Assembly (NCBI RefSeq): GCF_051859025.1
Contig: NZ_JBHYGL010000019.1
Span: 5,064 to 69,063 of the forward strand
DNA: 64,000 nucleotides
Reading direction: 5' to 3'
Origin: Falsiroseomonas sp051859025
Lineage (GTDB): Bacteria > Pseudomonadota > Alphaproteobacteria > Acetobacterales > Acetobacteraceae
A program made the translations under genes and the position numbers. Under the pieces are notes generated by a model. That model did no database searches and had not been told where the DNA came from. It saw only the letters and a list, made by a program, of their open reading frames with translations. Shown in pieces: positions 35,003-45,799 of this stretch. The first letter of the stretch is position 1. Each line of letters opens with the position of its first letter.

Positions 35003-36325
35003 ATGCGTCAGACCGCCCGTGCCCTGCTGCTGCTCCCCGCCCTCGCCCTGCCGGTCATGGCGGTGCCGGGGATGCCCGCCCTGGCCCAAGGCCCAACGGC
35101 GGCTGCTCCGGCCGGGCCAGCAGGCGCCACCAACGGCATCGTCGCCGTCATCAACGGGGATATCGTCACCCGCGGCGACGTGGATGGGCGACGCCGCCTT
35201 TTCGCGCTGAATGCCGGGCTGCCGGCATCGCCGGAGGTGCTGGAACGCCTGACGCCCCAGGTCACGCGCCTGCTGGTGGATGAACGCCTGCGCCTGCAGG
35301 ACGTGCAGCGCCGCCGCATCCCCGTGACGGACACCGACATCGCCCAGGCCGTCGCGGAACTGGAACGCCGCAACAATTTGCAGGCCGGCGGCCTGGTGGC
35401 CCAGCTGCGCCGCGCCGGCGTCGAACCCCGCGTGCTCTACGACCAGCTTCGCGTGCAGATCGGCTGGGCGCGGCTGCTGCGCCAGATCCTCGGCCCGCAG
35501 GCCCAGCCCAGCGATGAGGAGGTGGCGGAGCAGATCGCCCTCCAGCGCGCCCGCGTCGGCCAGCCCGAATTCCTGGTCAGCGAGATCTTCATCCCCGTGG
35601 ACGATCCCGCTGAGGAAGCCGAGGTCCGCCGCTTCGTGGATGAGGTCGTCTCCCAGCTTCGCCGCGGCGTCCCCTTCCCCGTCGCCGCCACCCAGTTCAG
35701 CCAGGCCCAGACCGCGCTGCAGGGCGGCGACCTCGGCTGGGTGGGGCTGGAGGCGCTGGACCAGGACGTGGCCCGCATCGTCGGCCAGATGCCCCCCGGC
35801 GCCATCAGCAACGCCATCCCCGTCCCCGGCGGCTTCCAGATCGTGGCACTGCGCCAGCGGCGAGAGGTCGGCCGCGACCTGGCGACGATGCTGACGCTGC
35901 GCCAGGCCTTCTTCCCCTTCGCCTCCCCCCTCAACCCGCAGGAGCCCACGGCCCAGCAGGTGGCCGTGGTGGAACGCGCCCGCGCGCTGGCCGCCAGCGC
36001 CCGCAGCTGCGAGGCAGTGGACCAGGCCGCCCGCGCCGCCGGCAGCGGACGGGACCCCGATCCCGGCCCGGTGCGCCTGGAAGGCGTGCAGCCGCCGGCG
36101 CTCCGACAGCTCATCGGCGGCCTCGCCCCCGGCCGCGCCAGCCAGCCCGTGATCGCGCCCGACGGCGTCGCCATCATCATGGTCTGCACGCGGGAGACCC
36201 GGAACCAGGCGGAGGTCACGCCCGAGGTGGCCCGCCAGCAGCTGCTGCGCGACCGCGTCGAACTGCTCTCCCGCCAGCTCCAGCGCGACCTCCGCCGCCG
36301 CGCCCAGATCGAGATGCGCAGCTGA
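35003..36325 (+). CDS. surA: Periplasmic chaperone/peptidylprolyl isomerase SurA
   Basis: Escorts outer-membrane proteins, including LptD, through the periplasm. The 440-residue protein has a signal peptide (RQTARALLLLPALALPVMA, then ALAQ), a SurA N-terminal chaperone domain (IVAVINGDIVTRGDVDGRR, about 45-180), a clear rotamase domain (LVSEIFIPVDDPAEEAEVRR to GGDLGWVG, about 185-290) and a second, degenerate C-terminal region. AGGAAAG lies before the ATG. Placement directly after lptD is conserved in many Gram-negatives. Confidence 0.92.
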   Translation: MRQTARALLLLPALALPVMAVPGMPALAQGPTAAAPAGPAGATNGIVAVINGDIVTRGDVDGRRRLFALNAGLPASPEVLERLTPQVTRLLVDERLRLQDVQRRRIPVTDTDIAQAVAELERRNNLQAGGLVAQLRRAGVEPRVLYDQLRVQIGWARLLRQILGPQAQPSDEEVAEQIALQRARVGQPEFLVSEIFIPVDDPAEEAEVRRFVDEVVSQLRRGVPFPVAATQFSQAQTALQGGDLGWVGLEALDQDVARIVGQMPPGAISNAIPVPGGFQIVALRQRREVGRDLATMLTLRQAFFPFASPLNPQEPTAQQVAVVERARALAASARSCEAVDQAARAAGSGRDPDPGPVRLEGVQPPALRQLIGGLAPGRASQPVIAPDGVAIIMVCTRETRNQAEVTPEVARQQLLRDRVELLSRQLQRDLRRRAQIEMRS

Positions 36326-36344
36326 CGGGCAAGGCAGCGTCGGC

Positions 36345-37172
36345 GTGAGCACGGCGCTTCCCTCGCTGCGCGACACCATCGCGCGGCACGGGCTCGATGC
36401 CCGCAAGTCGCTCGGCCAGCATTTCCTGCTGGACCAGAACCTGTGCGACCGCATCGCCACCCTGGCCGGGGACCTGACGGGGCGCCATGTGCTGGAAGTC
36501 GGCCCCGGTCCCGGCGGGCTGACCCGCGCGCTGCTGGCCTCGCCCGCCGCCGCCGTCCTGGCCGTGGAACTCGACCGCCGCGCCATCGCCGCCCTGGCGG
36601 AACTGTCGGACGCCTATCCCGGCCGCCTGACGGTGCTGGAGGCCGATGCCACGACCATCGACGCCGTGGCGCTGCTGCCGGCACCGCGAAAGATCATCGC
36701 CAACCTGCCCTACAACGTGGCGACGCCCCTGCTGGTGGGCTGGCTGCGGAATGCGCGCCACTTCGAATCCATGGCGCTGATGTTCCAGCAGGAAGTGGCG
36801 GAACGCATCTGCGCCGCGCCGGACACGGATGCCTATGGCCGCCTCGGCGTCCTCGCCCAATGGCGCTGCCAGGCGCGCTTCCTGCTGAGCCTGCCGCCCG
36901 GTGCCTTCAGCCCGCCACCGAAAGTCCATTCCGCCGTGGTCGGCCTGGTGCCCCACCCCGACGACCCGGGGCCCGAGTTGTTCGCCACCATGGAACGCCT
37001 GACTGCCGCCGCCTTCGGCCAGCGCCGCAAGATGCTGCGCGGATCGCTGAAATCCCTCGGCCAGGCCGAGGCGCTGCTGGACACCGCCGCCATCGCCGGC
37101 GACCGCCGGGCCGAGACGCTGACCATCCCCGAATTCGACCGCCTGGCCCGGGCCCTGTTTGCCCGCGGCTGA
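36345..37172 (+). CDS. rsmA: 16S rRNA (adenine1518/1519-N6)-dimethyltransferase
   Basis: KsgA/RsmA, which dimethylates two adjacent adenines near the 3' end of 16S rRNA. In the 275-residue protein, KSLGQHFLLDQN, the SAM motif VGPGPGGLTRALL, AVELDRRAI and the catalytic NLPYNVATPLL are all present, and the C-terminal domain has AFGQRRKMLRGSLK. It starts with GTG 19 bases after surA. In many relatives pdxA lies between surA and this gene; it is absent here. Confidence 0.95.
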   Translation: MSTALPSLRDTIARHGLDARKSLGQHFLLDQNLCDRIATLAGDLTGRHVLEVGPGPGGLTRALLASPAAAVLAVELDRRAIAALAELSDAYPGRLTVLEADATTIDAVALLPAPRKIIANLPYNVATPLLVGWLRNARHFESMALMFQQEVAERICAAPDTDAYGRLGVLAQWRCQARFLLSLPPGAFSPPPKVHSAVVGLVPHPDDPGPELFATMERLTAAAFGQRRKMLRGSLKSLGQAEALLDTAAIAGDRRAETLTIPEFDRLARALFARG

Positions 37173-37186
37173 AAAGAGGACCGTCC

Positions 37187-38149
37187 ATGCTGCCCCCCAA
37201 GCCAACCCTCTGCTTCGCCCATGTCGCCTACCGCTTCGCCGAACGCTACGCCGAGCGCGGCGGCACGCTGCCGCATTTCGAGGTCCGCAGCCTGGACGAA
37301 CTGGAAGCGCGGATCGGCGAGGCCGATGTCCTCCTCGTCTCCGGCATGTGGCGCAACCACCTCGCGGTGAAGGCGCCGCGCCTGAAGTTCATCCAGTCCA
37401 TCTCCGCGGGCGTGGACCAGTATGACCGCGCGGTGCTGGCCGGCGCCGGCATCCGCCTCGCCTCCGCCCAGGGCGCCAACGCCAATGCGGTGTCGGAACA
37501 CGCAATCTCCCTGATCCTCGCCATCGCCCGCCGCCTGCCGGAAGCCCGCGACAACCAGGCCCGCAAGCACTGGCGCGGCATGATCGGCGACCTCACGAAG
37601 CGAGAGGATGAGCTGGGCGGCAAGACCCTGCTGGTGGTCGGCATCGGCCGCATCGGCGGGCGCCTGGCCCGCCTGGCCAAGGCCTTCGGCATGAATGTCA
37701 TCGGCCTGCGCCAGGACCCCGCCAAGGGATCGGAAGGCGCCGACGAGATCCATGGCATGGGCGCGCTGATGGCCCAGCTTCCCCGCGCCGACTACGTGGC
37801 GCTCACCTGCGCGCTGACGCCGGAGACCCGCGGCCTGATGGGCGCCGCCCAATTCGCCGCCATGAAGCCGGCCGCCACCCTGGTGAACGTCGCCCGCGGC
37901 GCCGTCTGCGTGGAGCCCGACCTGATCGCCGCCCTCGCCTCCGGCCATCTCGGCGCCGCCGCGCTCGACGTCACGGCGGAGGAACCGCTGGCCGAGGCAT
38001 CCCCCCTCTGGTCCATGCCCAACGTCTTCATCACCCCCCACACGGGCGGGGAGACGCGGGCCTATGAAGGCAATGTCCTCGACCTGATGGAGGAGAACCT
38101 CACGCGCCTCCACGCCGGCGAGACCACGCTGAAGAACCAGGTGGTCTGA
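37187..38149 (+). CDS. D-isomer-specific 2-hydroxyacid dehydrogenase
   Basis: A 320-residue NAD(P)-dependent oxidoreductase. The Rossmann motif GIGRIGGRLARLAKAFG lies near 150, with ISAGVDQYD and NANAVSEHAISLILA earlier. The catalytic Arg is in NVARGAVCVEPDLI, the Glu in ALDVTAEEPL, and the His in FITPHTGG. Substrate candidates include glyoxylate, hydroxypyruvate and phosphoglycerate, and the sequence does not decide. AAAAGAGGA precedes the ATG. It follows rsmA by 14 bases and may be transcribed with it. Confidence 0.87.
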   Translation: MLPPKPTLCFAHVAYRFAERYAERGGTLPHFEVRSLDELEARIGEADVLLVSGMWRNHLAVKAPRLKFIQSISAGVDQYDRAVLAGAGIRLASAQGANANAVSEHAISLILAIARRLPEARDNQARKHWRGMIGDLTKREDELGGKTLLVVGIGRIGGRLARLAKAFGMNVIGLRQDPAKGSEGADEIHGMGALMAQLPRADYVALTCALTPETRGLMGAAQFAAMKPAATLVNVARGAVCVEPDLIAALASGHLGAAALDVTAEEPLAEASPLWSMPNVFITPHTGGETRAYEGNVLDLMEENLTRLHAGETTLKNQVV

Positions 38150-38165
38150 CCGGCACCAGTGACCT

Positions 38166-38188
38166 TCGGCCGGCTTTACGCCGGCCGA
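38166..38188. terminator. Bidirectional terminator-like hairpin
   Basis: A perfect 9-bp stem TCGGCCGGC/GCCGGCCGA with loop TTTAC lies between the stops of the convergent 2-hydroxyacid dehydrogenase and SDR genes. No long T run follows on either side. Confidence 0.5.
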
Positions 38189-38196
38189 GGGGGCCG

Positions 38197-39054
38197 TCAC
38201 CCGTTCACGGCGGTCCCGCCATTCGGGTGGATCACCTGCCCGCTGATGTACGAACTATCCAGGCTGCTCGCGAGGAAGATGTAGGCCGGCGCCACCTCGT
38301 CCGGCTGCCCCGCGCGCCCCATCGGCGCGCTCGCCCCGTGCTCCGCCGTCCGCGCCTCGGAAAAACTCGCGGGGATCAGCGGCGTCCAGATCGGCCCCGG
38401 CGCCACGCCATTCACCCGGATCTTCCTCTGCTGCAGCGACTTCGCCAGGCTGCGCGTGAAGGCCAGGATCGCGCCCTTGGTGCTGGCATAGTCGATCAGC
38501 GTCGGATTGCCCTGATAGGCCGTGATGCTGGTCGTGTTGATGATGGCCGATCCCTCCGCCATGTGCGGCAGCGCAGCCCGCGTCACCCACATCATGCCGA
38601 GGATGTTGGTGCGGAAGGTCCGCTCCACCTGCTCGGTCTGGATCTGCGAAAAATCCTCGCAGACATGCTGCTCGGCCGCGTTGTTCACCAGCACGTCGAT
38701 CCGGCCGAGTTCACCGACCACGCGCTGCACCAGCACGTCGCAGACCTGCGCATCGCCGATATCGCCGGCAATCGCGACCGCCCGGCGCCCCTCGGCCTCG
38801 ATCAGCCGCTTCGTATCCGCCGCATCCTCGCTTTCATCGAGGTAGAGGATCGCGACATCCGCCCCCTCCTTCGCGAAGCCGATCGCGACCGCGCGGCCGA
38901 TGCCGCTGTCGCCCCCCGTCACCAGCGCGACCTTGCCCGCCAGCTTGCCGGAGGGCTTCCAGTTCCTCATCGCGGAGTCGGGACGAGGCTCCATCTCGGC
39001 CTCGATGCCGGGCTGGTGGGACTGGCGCTGGCGGGGCTGCGGCGTGTCGGGCAT
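38197..39054 (-). CDS. SDR-family oxidoreductase of the YghA/YhdF stress type
   Basis: A 285-residue short-chain dehydrogenase with the N-terminal polar extension (QPRQRQSHQPGIEAEMEPRP) typical of the YghA/general-stress group. The NADP motif is TGGDSGIGRAVA, the mid motif NNAAEQH, and the active site Ser (NTTSITAYQG) with Tyr and Lys in DYASTKGA. Members reduce aldehydes or ketones. AGGAG lies 10 bases before the ATG at 39054. A possible EcfG-type promoter upstream fits a general-stress role. Confidence 0.88.
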   Translation of the reverse strand: MPDTPQPRQRQSHQPGIEAEMEPRPDSAMRNWKPSGKLAGKVALVTGGDSGIGRAVAIGFAKEGADVAILYLDESEDAADTKRLIEAEGRRAVAIAGDIGDAQVCDVLVQRVVGELGRIDVLVNNAAEQHVCEDFSQIQTEQVERTFRTNILGMMWVTRAALPHMAEGSAIINTTSITAYQGNPTLIDYASTKGAILAFTRSLAKSLQQRKIRVNGVAPGPIWTPLIPASFSEARTAEHGASAPMGRAGQPDEVAPAYIFLASSLDSSYISGQVIHPNGGTAVNG

Positions 39055-39082
39055 GGCGGCGTTCTCCTGGTTATCTCCAGGC

Positions 39083-39107
39083 AACGGCGCGCCCCACCCC
39101 AAGTTCA
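39083..39107 (-). promoter_or_regulatory. Candidate EcfG (general stress sigma factor) promoter
   Basis: Read on the minus strand: TGAAC, 16 bases, CGTT. The alphaproteobacterial EcfG consensus is GGAAC-N16/17-CGTT, so one base of the -35 box differs. The -10 box lies about 29 bases before the SDR start codon at 39054. Confidence 0.4.
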
Positions 39108-39124
39108 CCTCCGCCCGCGGAACG

Positions 39125-39913
39125 TCAGCCCTTCCGCTGTCCCCCATGCCGCTCCGGCTCCAGCCGGGCCTTGAGATAGGCCAGCAGCGGAAAGGCCCCC
39201 GTGCAGAGCGCCAGCAGCACGCCCCAGCCGCCCTCCCGATATCCCTTGCGGGACACGTAGCTCTTCCACACCCGGGACACGAAACGCCGGAGGTTGTCGG
39301 GCATGGACCCGATATCCCCCTGCGCGATCAAATCCGCCGCCTTGGCCGAGGAATACTTGTCCAGCCGCCGCAGCATGTCGGAAATGTCCCGGTCCACCAG
39401 GTGGATCAGCGCGCCCTCCGTGATCTTCGGGCCCTCCTTCCCCACCCAGTCCAGCCCCGGATGCACCCGCTGCGCGCGCCAGCTCTTGGCGCCCTTGCGG
39501 AACAGCCGCGGCACCGACGTGGTCCCGAAGCTTCCCGCCCAGCCATACCGCACCAGCCGATCGCCGACATAATTGTCCACCGGCACCTGGTGCCAGGCAT
39601 GGGTCGAGGTCCCGATCACCCGCCGCACGGCCGCGGCCAGAGGCGGACTCACCCGCTCATCCGCATCGACCTCCAGCACCCAATCGCTGGCACAGGCCGC
39701 AATGCCGGCATTCCGCCGCGCACCCTCCAGGTCCCAACCACCCTCGACCACCCGCGCGCCCGCCGCGCGCGCGATCGCGGCACTGGCATCGGTCGTGCGA
39801 TCCAGGACGACGACGACCTCATCCGCAAACGCGACAGACGCGAGGCAGTCCGGCAGCCGCTCGGCCTCGTTGCGGGCGACGATGAGGGCGGAGAGGGTCG
39901 GGGTGGTGCTCAT
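39125..39913 (-). CDS. Family 2 glycosyltransferase, WaaE/KdtX-like
   Basis: A 262-residue inverting glycosyltransferase with GT-A fold. It begins LSALIVARNEAERLPDCLAS, has the acidic nucleotide-sugar site DWVLEVDADERVS, and a conserved KEGPKITEGALIHLVDRD segment like the LPS core glucosyltransferase group. A hydrophobic stretch near the C-terminus (WGVLLALCTGAFPLLAYLKA) may associate with the membrane. It lies downstream of ppdK with a hairpin-rich gap between, and 70 bases upstream of the SDR gene on the same strand. Confidence 0.87.
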   Translation of the reverse strand: MSTTPTLSALIVARNEAERLPDCLASVAFADEVVVVLDRTTDASAAIARAAGARVVEGGWDLEGARRNAGIAACASDWVLEVDADERVSPPLAAAVRRVIGTSTHAWHQVPVDNYVGDRLVRYGWAGSFGTTSVPRLFRKGAKSWRAQRVHPGLDWVGKEGPKITEGALIHLVDRDISDMLRRLDKYSSAKAADLIAQGDIGSMPDNLRRFVSRVWKSYVSRKGYREGGWGVLLALCTGAFPLLAYLKARLEPERHGGQRKG

Positions 39914-39919
39914 GTGGCC

Positions 39920-40143
39920 GCAGGGGGGCGCTGCCCCCCTGCACCCCCCGCCAAGGGGCAGCGGCCCCTTGGAACCCATGACTTGATGGGTGGGAAGGGA
40001 GGGGGCGTCACAGGCGCTCCCTTCGAATCAGGGCTACCGCGCCCCCTCCCTTCCCACCCATGAACGGTGGTCCAGGAGGCCCCGTCCAGCGCATGCGCCG
40101 GACCCTGGCGGGTGGGGTGCGGGGAGGGCAGAGCCCTCCCTGC
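39920..40143. repeat. Intergenic GC-hairpin repeat, copy 3, with a 22-bp inverted repeat
   Basis: The small hairpins are GCAGGGGGGC/GCCCCCCTGC (39920-39942, loop GCT), CCAAGGGGC/GCCCCTTGG (39951-39972, loop AGCG) and GGGAGGGC/GCCCTCCC (40122-40140, loop AGA, extended by two pairs and one wobble). Between them is a perfect 22-bp inverted repeat, arms 39986-40007 and 40040-40061, loop 32 bases. The block fills the gap between ppdK and the glycosyltransferase gene. Confidence 0.85.
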
Positions 40144-40156
40144 GGTCAACACGCGC

Positions 40157-42829
<2,673 letters not shown>

Positions 42830-42931
42830 TGGACGGCGTTCTCCTGCAAACTGCGTGGCTGTTCGCGAAGGACTGCCACCACACCCCGGCCGAGGCAATC
42901 CTCGTGCCGGGGAAGCGGGGGCGCCTGGACG

Positions 42932-45082
42932 TCAGCCCTCGATCCGGGAAAAGTCAGCCACCGCATCCATGCTGGCGCGGAGCCGTGCGAGCAAGCGTAG
43001 CCGGTTGCGTCGGAGTTCCGGAACGGGGTCGTTCACGGTGACGCGGTCGAAGAAGGCATCAAGTGGGCCTCTCAGCGCCGCTAGGGCCGACATGGCAGAA
43101 ATGTAATTTTCCGAACCCAACGAGGCCGTGACGGCGGGCGCCGCTTCATCGAGGGCGGCGCCCAGCGCCTGCTCCTCCGGCGCCGTCAGCAGGCCAGCCT
43201 CGATGGCGCCCTGGTGGGGGCCGTCCTTCTTCTCCTCGATACGGAGGATGTTGGCCGCGCGCTTATAGGCGGCGAGGAGATTGGGCCCGTCGGCGCCTTC
43301 CACCAGCGCCTTCAGCGCATCCGCGCGGGCCAGTAGGCGGACCAGATCGTCCTCGCCGCCCGCGCCGAAGGCGGCGGCGACGAGGTCATGGCGGGCGCCT
43401 TCCGCGCGGAGCTGCACGCGGAGGCGATCGGCCAGGAAATCCACCAGCCCCGCGCCGAAGGCCGCGACCATGGGCGGATGCGCGCTGCCCTTCGGCGCCT
43501 GGTAGCCCGCGCGCAGCTTCTCCTGCGCCACCGCCATGCCGAATTCGGGATTGGCCGTCATGCCGACCGCCTGCGGAAACCCGAAGAAGGCTTCCCCGAT
43601 CACATCGCCGAGGCGAAGCCGCAGCCCGTTCTCCCGCAGGATGCGGATCACGCCGAGTGCCGCGCGGCGCAGCGCGAAGGGGTCGCCCGACCCCGTCGGC
43701 CGTTCATCGACGGCGAAGAAGCCCGCCAGCGTGTCCAGCTTGTCCGCCAGCGCCACCGCGATGGCCACCGGCTCGTTGGGCACCGCATCCCCCGGCCCCA
43801 TCGGCCGGTAATGCGCGGCGATGGCTTCCGCGACGCGCGGGTCCTCACCCTGATGCAGCGCGTAGTAGCGCCCGATCACGCCCTGCAATTCCGGGAATTC
43901 ACCGACGAGGCCTGAGGCCAGGTCTGCCTTGGCCAGTTCCGCCGCCCGCGCCGCCAGCCCTGCATCCGCGCCGACCAGCGGCGCCAGGTGGCGCGCCAGC
44001 TTCACCAGCCGTTCGACGCGCTGCCCCTGCGTGCCCAGCTTGGCGTGGAACACCACGGTCGAGAGCTTCGGCAGGAAGCTTTCCAGCCGCTGCTTGCGGT
44101 CCTGGTCCCAGAAGAAGCGGGCGTCGGAGAGGCGCGCGCGCAGCACGCGCTCATTCCCCGCCACCAGCGTCGCGCCGCCATCCAGCGCCGCGATGTTGGC
44201 GACCAGCGCGAAGAAGGGCGCCGCGCCGCCATCCGGCTTCACCAGCGAGAAATAGCGCTGGTTCACCCGCATGGTCGTCCGCATGAGTTCCGGCGGCAAA
44301 TCCATGAAGGCGTCGTCGATGCGCCCGAGCAGCGGCACCGGCCATTCCACCAGCCCCGCCACTTCCTCCAGCAGCCCCCGGTCCGGCACGATCGCCACGC
44401 CCTGCGCGGCCGCCAGGCGGTTCATGCCGTCCTCGATGATGCGCATGCGCTCCTGCGCATCCGGCACCACGAAGCGGTCCCGCAGCCCGGCCTCGTAATC
44501 CGCCAGCCCCGTCACCGCGAAGGCGCCGCCCTTGCCGGCATGGGCGGCCATGATGCGGTGGCCTTCGGTCTCGTTGCCGCTCACCAGGCCCGGCAGTTCC
44601 TCGATCGCGAAGGGCACCACCTGGCCGTCCAGCACACACAGCACCCGATGCAGCGGCCGCACCCAGGTGAAGGGGCCGTTCCAGCGCATCGATTTCGGCC
44701 AGCCGAAGCCCCGGATCAGCCCCGGCATGGCCGAGGCCACCAGCGAAGCCGCCGTCACCGTCGCCCCCGGCTTCTGCAGCACCCAGAACCCGTTCTGCTC
44801 TGCGAGCATGTCACGGGATGCCCCGTGCTTCTTCAGGAAGCCATCGAGGGCCGCCGGCGGCGCGGAGGTGCGCGGGCCGCGTTCCTCCTTCCCCTCCGTC
44901 GTCACCTCGGCCCGCAGGGTCGCGGACAGGCCGATCCGCCGCGGCCCGTAGAAGGGCTTCGGCGCCCCTTCGAGGACAGGCGCCACGGCGGCGGCGAAGA
45001 CTCGCGAAAGATCTTCCGCCCCCCGCGCCTGCATCCGCGCGGGGATTTCCTCGGAGAACAGTTCAAGCAGCAGTTCAGGCAT
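42932..45082 (-). CDS. glyS: Glycyl-tRNA synthetase beta subunit
   Basis: Beta chain of the alpha2beta2 glycyl-tRNA synthetase; it contributes tRNA binding. In the 716-residue protein, LLELFSEEIPARMQARGAEDL opens it (seen in parts), GWPKSMRWN and the HD-like DKLDTLAGFFAVDERPTGSGDPFALRR segment follow, and a C-terminal anticodon-binding region (DRVTVNDPVPELRRNRLRLL) closes it. Normally glyS directly follows glyQ. Here a vapBC pair lies between them, and only 3 bases separate the vapC stop from the glyS ATG. Confidence 0.95.
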   Translation of the reverse strand: MPELLLELFSEEIPARMQARGAEDLSRVFAAAVAPVLEGAPKPFYGPRRIGLSATLRAEVTTEGKEERGPRTSAPPAALDGFLKKHGASRDMLAEQNGFWVLQKPGATVTAASLVASAMPGLIRGFGWPKSMRWNGPFTWVRPLHRVLCVLDGQVVPFAIEELPGLVSGNETEGHRIMAAHAGKGGAFAVTGLADYEAGLRDRFVVPDAQERMRIIEDGMNRLAAAQGVAIVPDRGLLEEVAGLVEWPVPLLGRIDDAFMDLPPELMRTTMRVNQRYFSLVKPDGGAAPFFALVANIAALDGGATLVAGNERVLRARLSDARFFWDQDRKQRLESFLPKLSTVVFHAKLGTQGQRVERLVKLARHLAPLVGADAGLAARAAELAKADLASGLVGEFPELQGVIGRYYALHQGEDPRVAEAIAAHYRPMGPGDAVPNEPVAIAVALADKLDTLAGFFAVDERPTGSGDPFALRRAALGVIRILRENGLRLRLGDVIGEAFFGFPQAVGMTANPEFGMAVAQEKLRAGYQAPKGSAHPPMVAAFGAGLVDFLADRLRVQLRAEGARHDLVAAAFGAGGEDDLVRLLARADALKALVEGADGPNLLAAYKRAANILRIEEKKDGPHQGAIEAGLLTAPEEQALGAALDEAAPAVTASLGSENYISAMSALAALRGPLDAFFDRVTVNDPVPELRRNRLRLLARLRASMDAVADFSRIEG

Positions 45083-45085
45083 GGC

Positions 45086-45478
45086 CTAGATGGCCCTCTT
45101 CACATCGGTCTGGGCGAAATCATCGCCCTTGAACAGCAACGGCTCGCCCCGTTCCTGCGCCAGGGCGTAGGAGAAGCAGTCGCCAAGATTGAGCTTCGCG
45201 GGGTGCCGCCCCTTGCCGAAGCGGCGCCAGCCATCGCGGGCCAGTTCCGCCTGATTCGCGCTGACCGGCACAACAGCCGCGTTCACGCTGCGCAGCAGGT
45301 CATTCAGGTCACGCCCCAGTTCAGCGCCGCCCCGGCCCTCCACGACCATGGTCGCCTCCACCAGCGTCGCCGCGGAGATGGCACAATCCCCAGCAGCGAG
45401 CGCCATGGCATCCGCATAGGATTGCGCGTCGGGTTCCTGGGACAGGATGGCGAACAGCGCCGAGGTGTCGAGGATCAA
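45086..45478 (-). CDS. vapC: Type II toxin, PIN-domain ribonuclease VapC
   Basis: Mg-dependent RNase toxin; characterised VapCs cut tRNA or rRNA. The 130-residue protein shows the PIN acidic quartet: Asp4 (ILDTSALFA), Glu41 (TLVEATMVV), Asp100 (LNLGDCFSYALA) and Asp119 (LLFKGDDFAQTD). It starts with TTG, overlapping the vapB TGA, so it is made in limiting amounts after the antitoxin. The gene ends 3 bases before glyS. Confidence 0.9.
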   Translation of the reverse strand: MILDTSALFAILSQEPDAQSYADAMALAAGDCAISAATLVEATMVVEGRGGAELGRDLNDLLRSVNAAVVPVSANQAELARDGWRRFGKGRHPAKLNLGDCFSYALAQERGEPLLFKGDDFAQTDVKRAI

Positions 45479-45738
45479 ACGGGCACGCCATTCTCGTCAT
45501 ACAGGTCGGAGTGGTCGCTGGTCCGCAGATGCGGCGGAATGCGCGCGGCGGCGCGTGCGCCGATCGCCATCAGTTCCGCCGCCAGGGCCTTCCGATCCGC
45601 CTGCTTCTCCGCCCGCGCCCGTGCCAGCCGGTCCCGCACCGCTTCCCGCAGCGCGCCCGTCGTGCTGGTGCCCAGCATTTCCGCCAGCGCCTTCGCCTCC
45701 GCGATCAGCGCCTCGTCCTTGATGTTCAACTGCCCCAT
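45475..45738 (-). CDS. vapB: Type II antitoxin, VapB family
   Basis: An 87-residue antitoxin starting GQLNIKDEALIAEAKALAEMLG, the N-terminal DNA-binding part of the Rv0623/PSK-like VapB group. A charged helix (DRLARARAEKQADRKALAAEL) follows, and the C-terminal tail ending DHSDLYDENGVPV would wrap the toxin. The stop overlaps the vapC start. A pair of direct repeats just upstream is a likely autoregulatory site. Confidence 0.88.
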   Translation of the reverse strand: MGQLNIKDEALIAEAKALAEMLGTSTTGALREAVRDRLARARAEKQADRKALAAELMAIGARAAARIPPHLRTSDHSDLYDENGVPV

Positions 45739-45752
45739 GGCGCCACCCCGAC

Positions 45753-45780
45753 GGTAGAAACCGCCATCAACATGGTAGAA
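45753..45780. promoter_or_regulatory. Direct-repeat operator candidate upstream of vapB
   Basis: GGTAGAA occurs at 45753-45759 and 45774-45780, spaced 21 bases start to start (two helical turns), in the 61-base glyQ-vapB gap. This suits dimer-of-dimers binding by VapB/VapBC. Confidence 0.45.
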
Positions 45781-45799
45781 TGGCCAGGCCTGGGCAAGC

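Noticed and set aside
40022..40040. TTCGAATC resembling a tRNA T-loop
   Set aside because: It lies in the loop of the 22-bp inverted repeat, and no acceptor, D or anticodon stems surround it.
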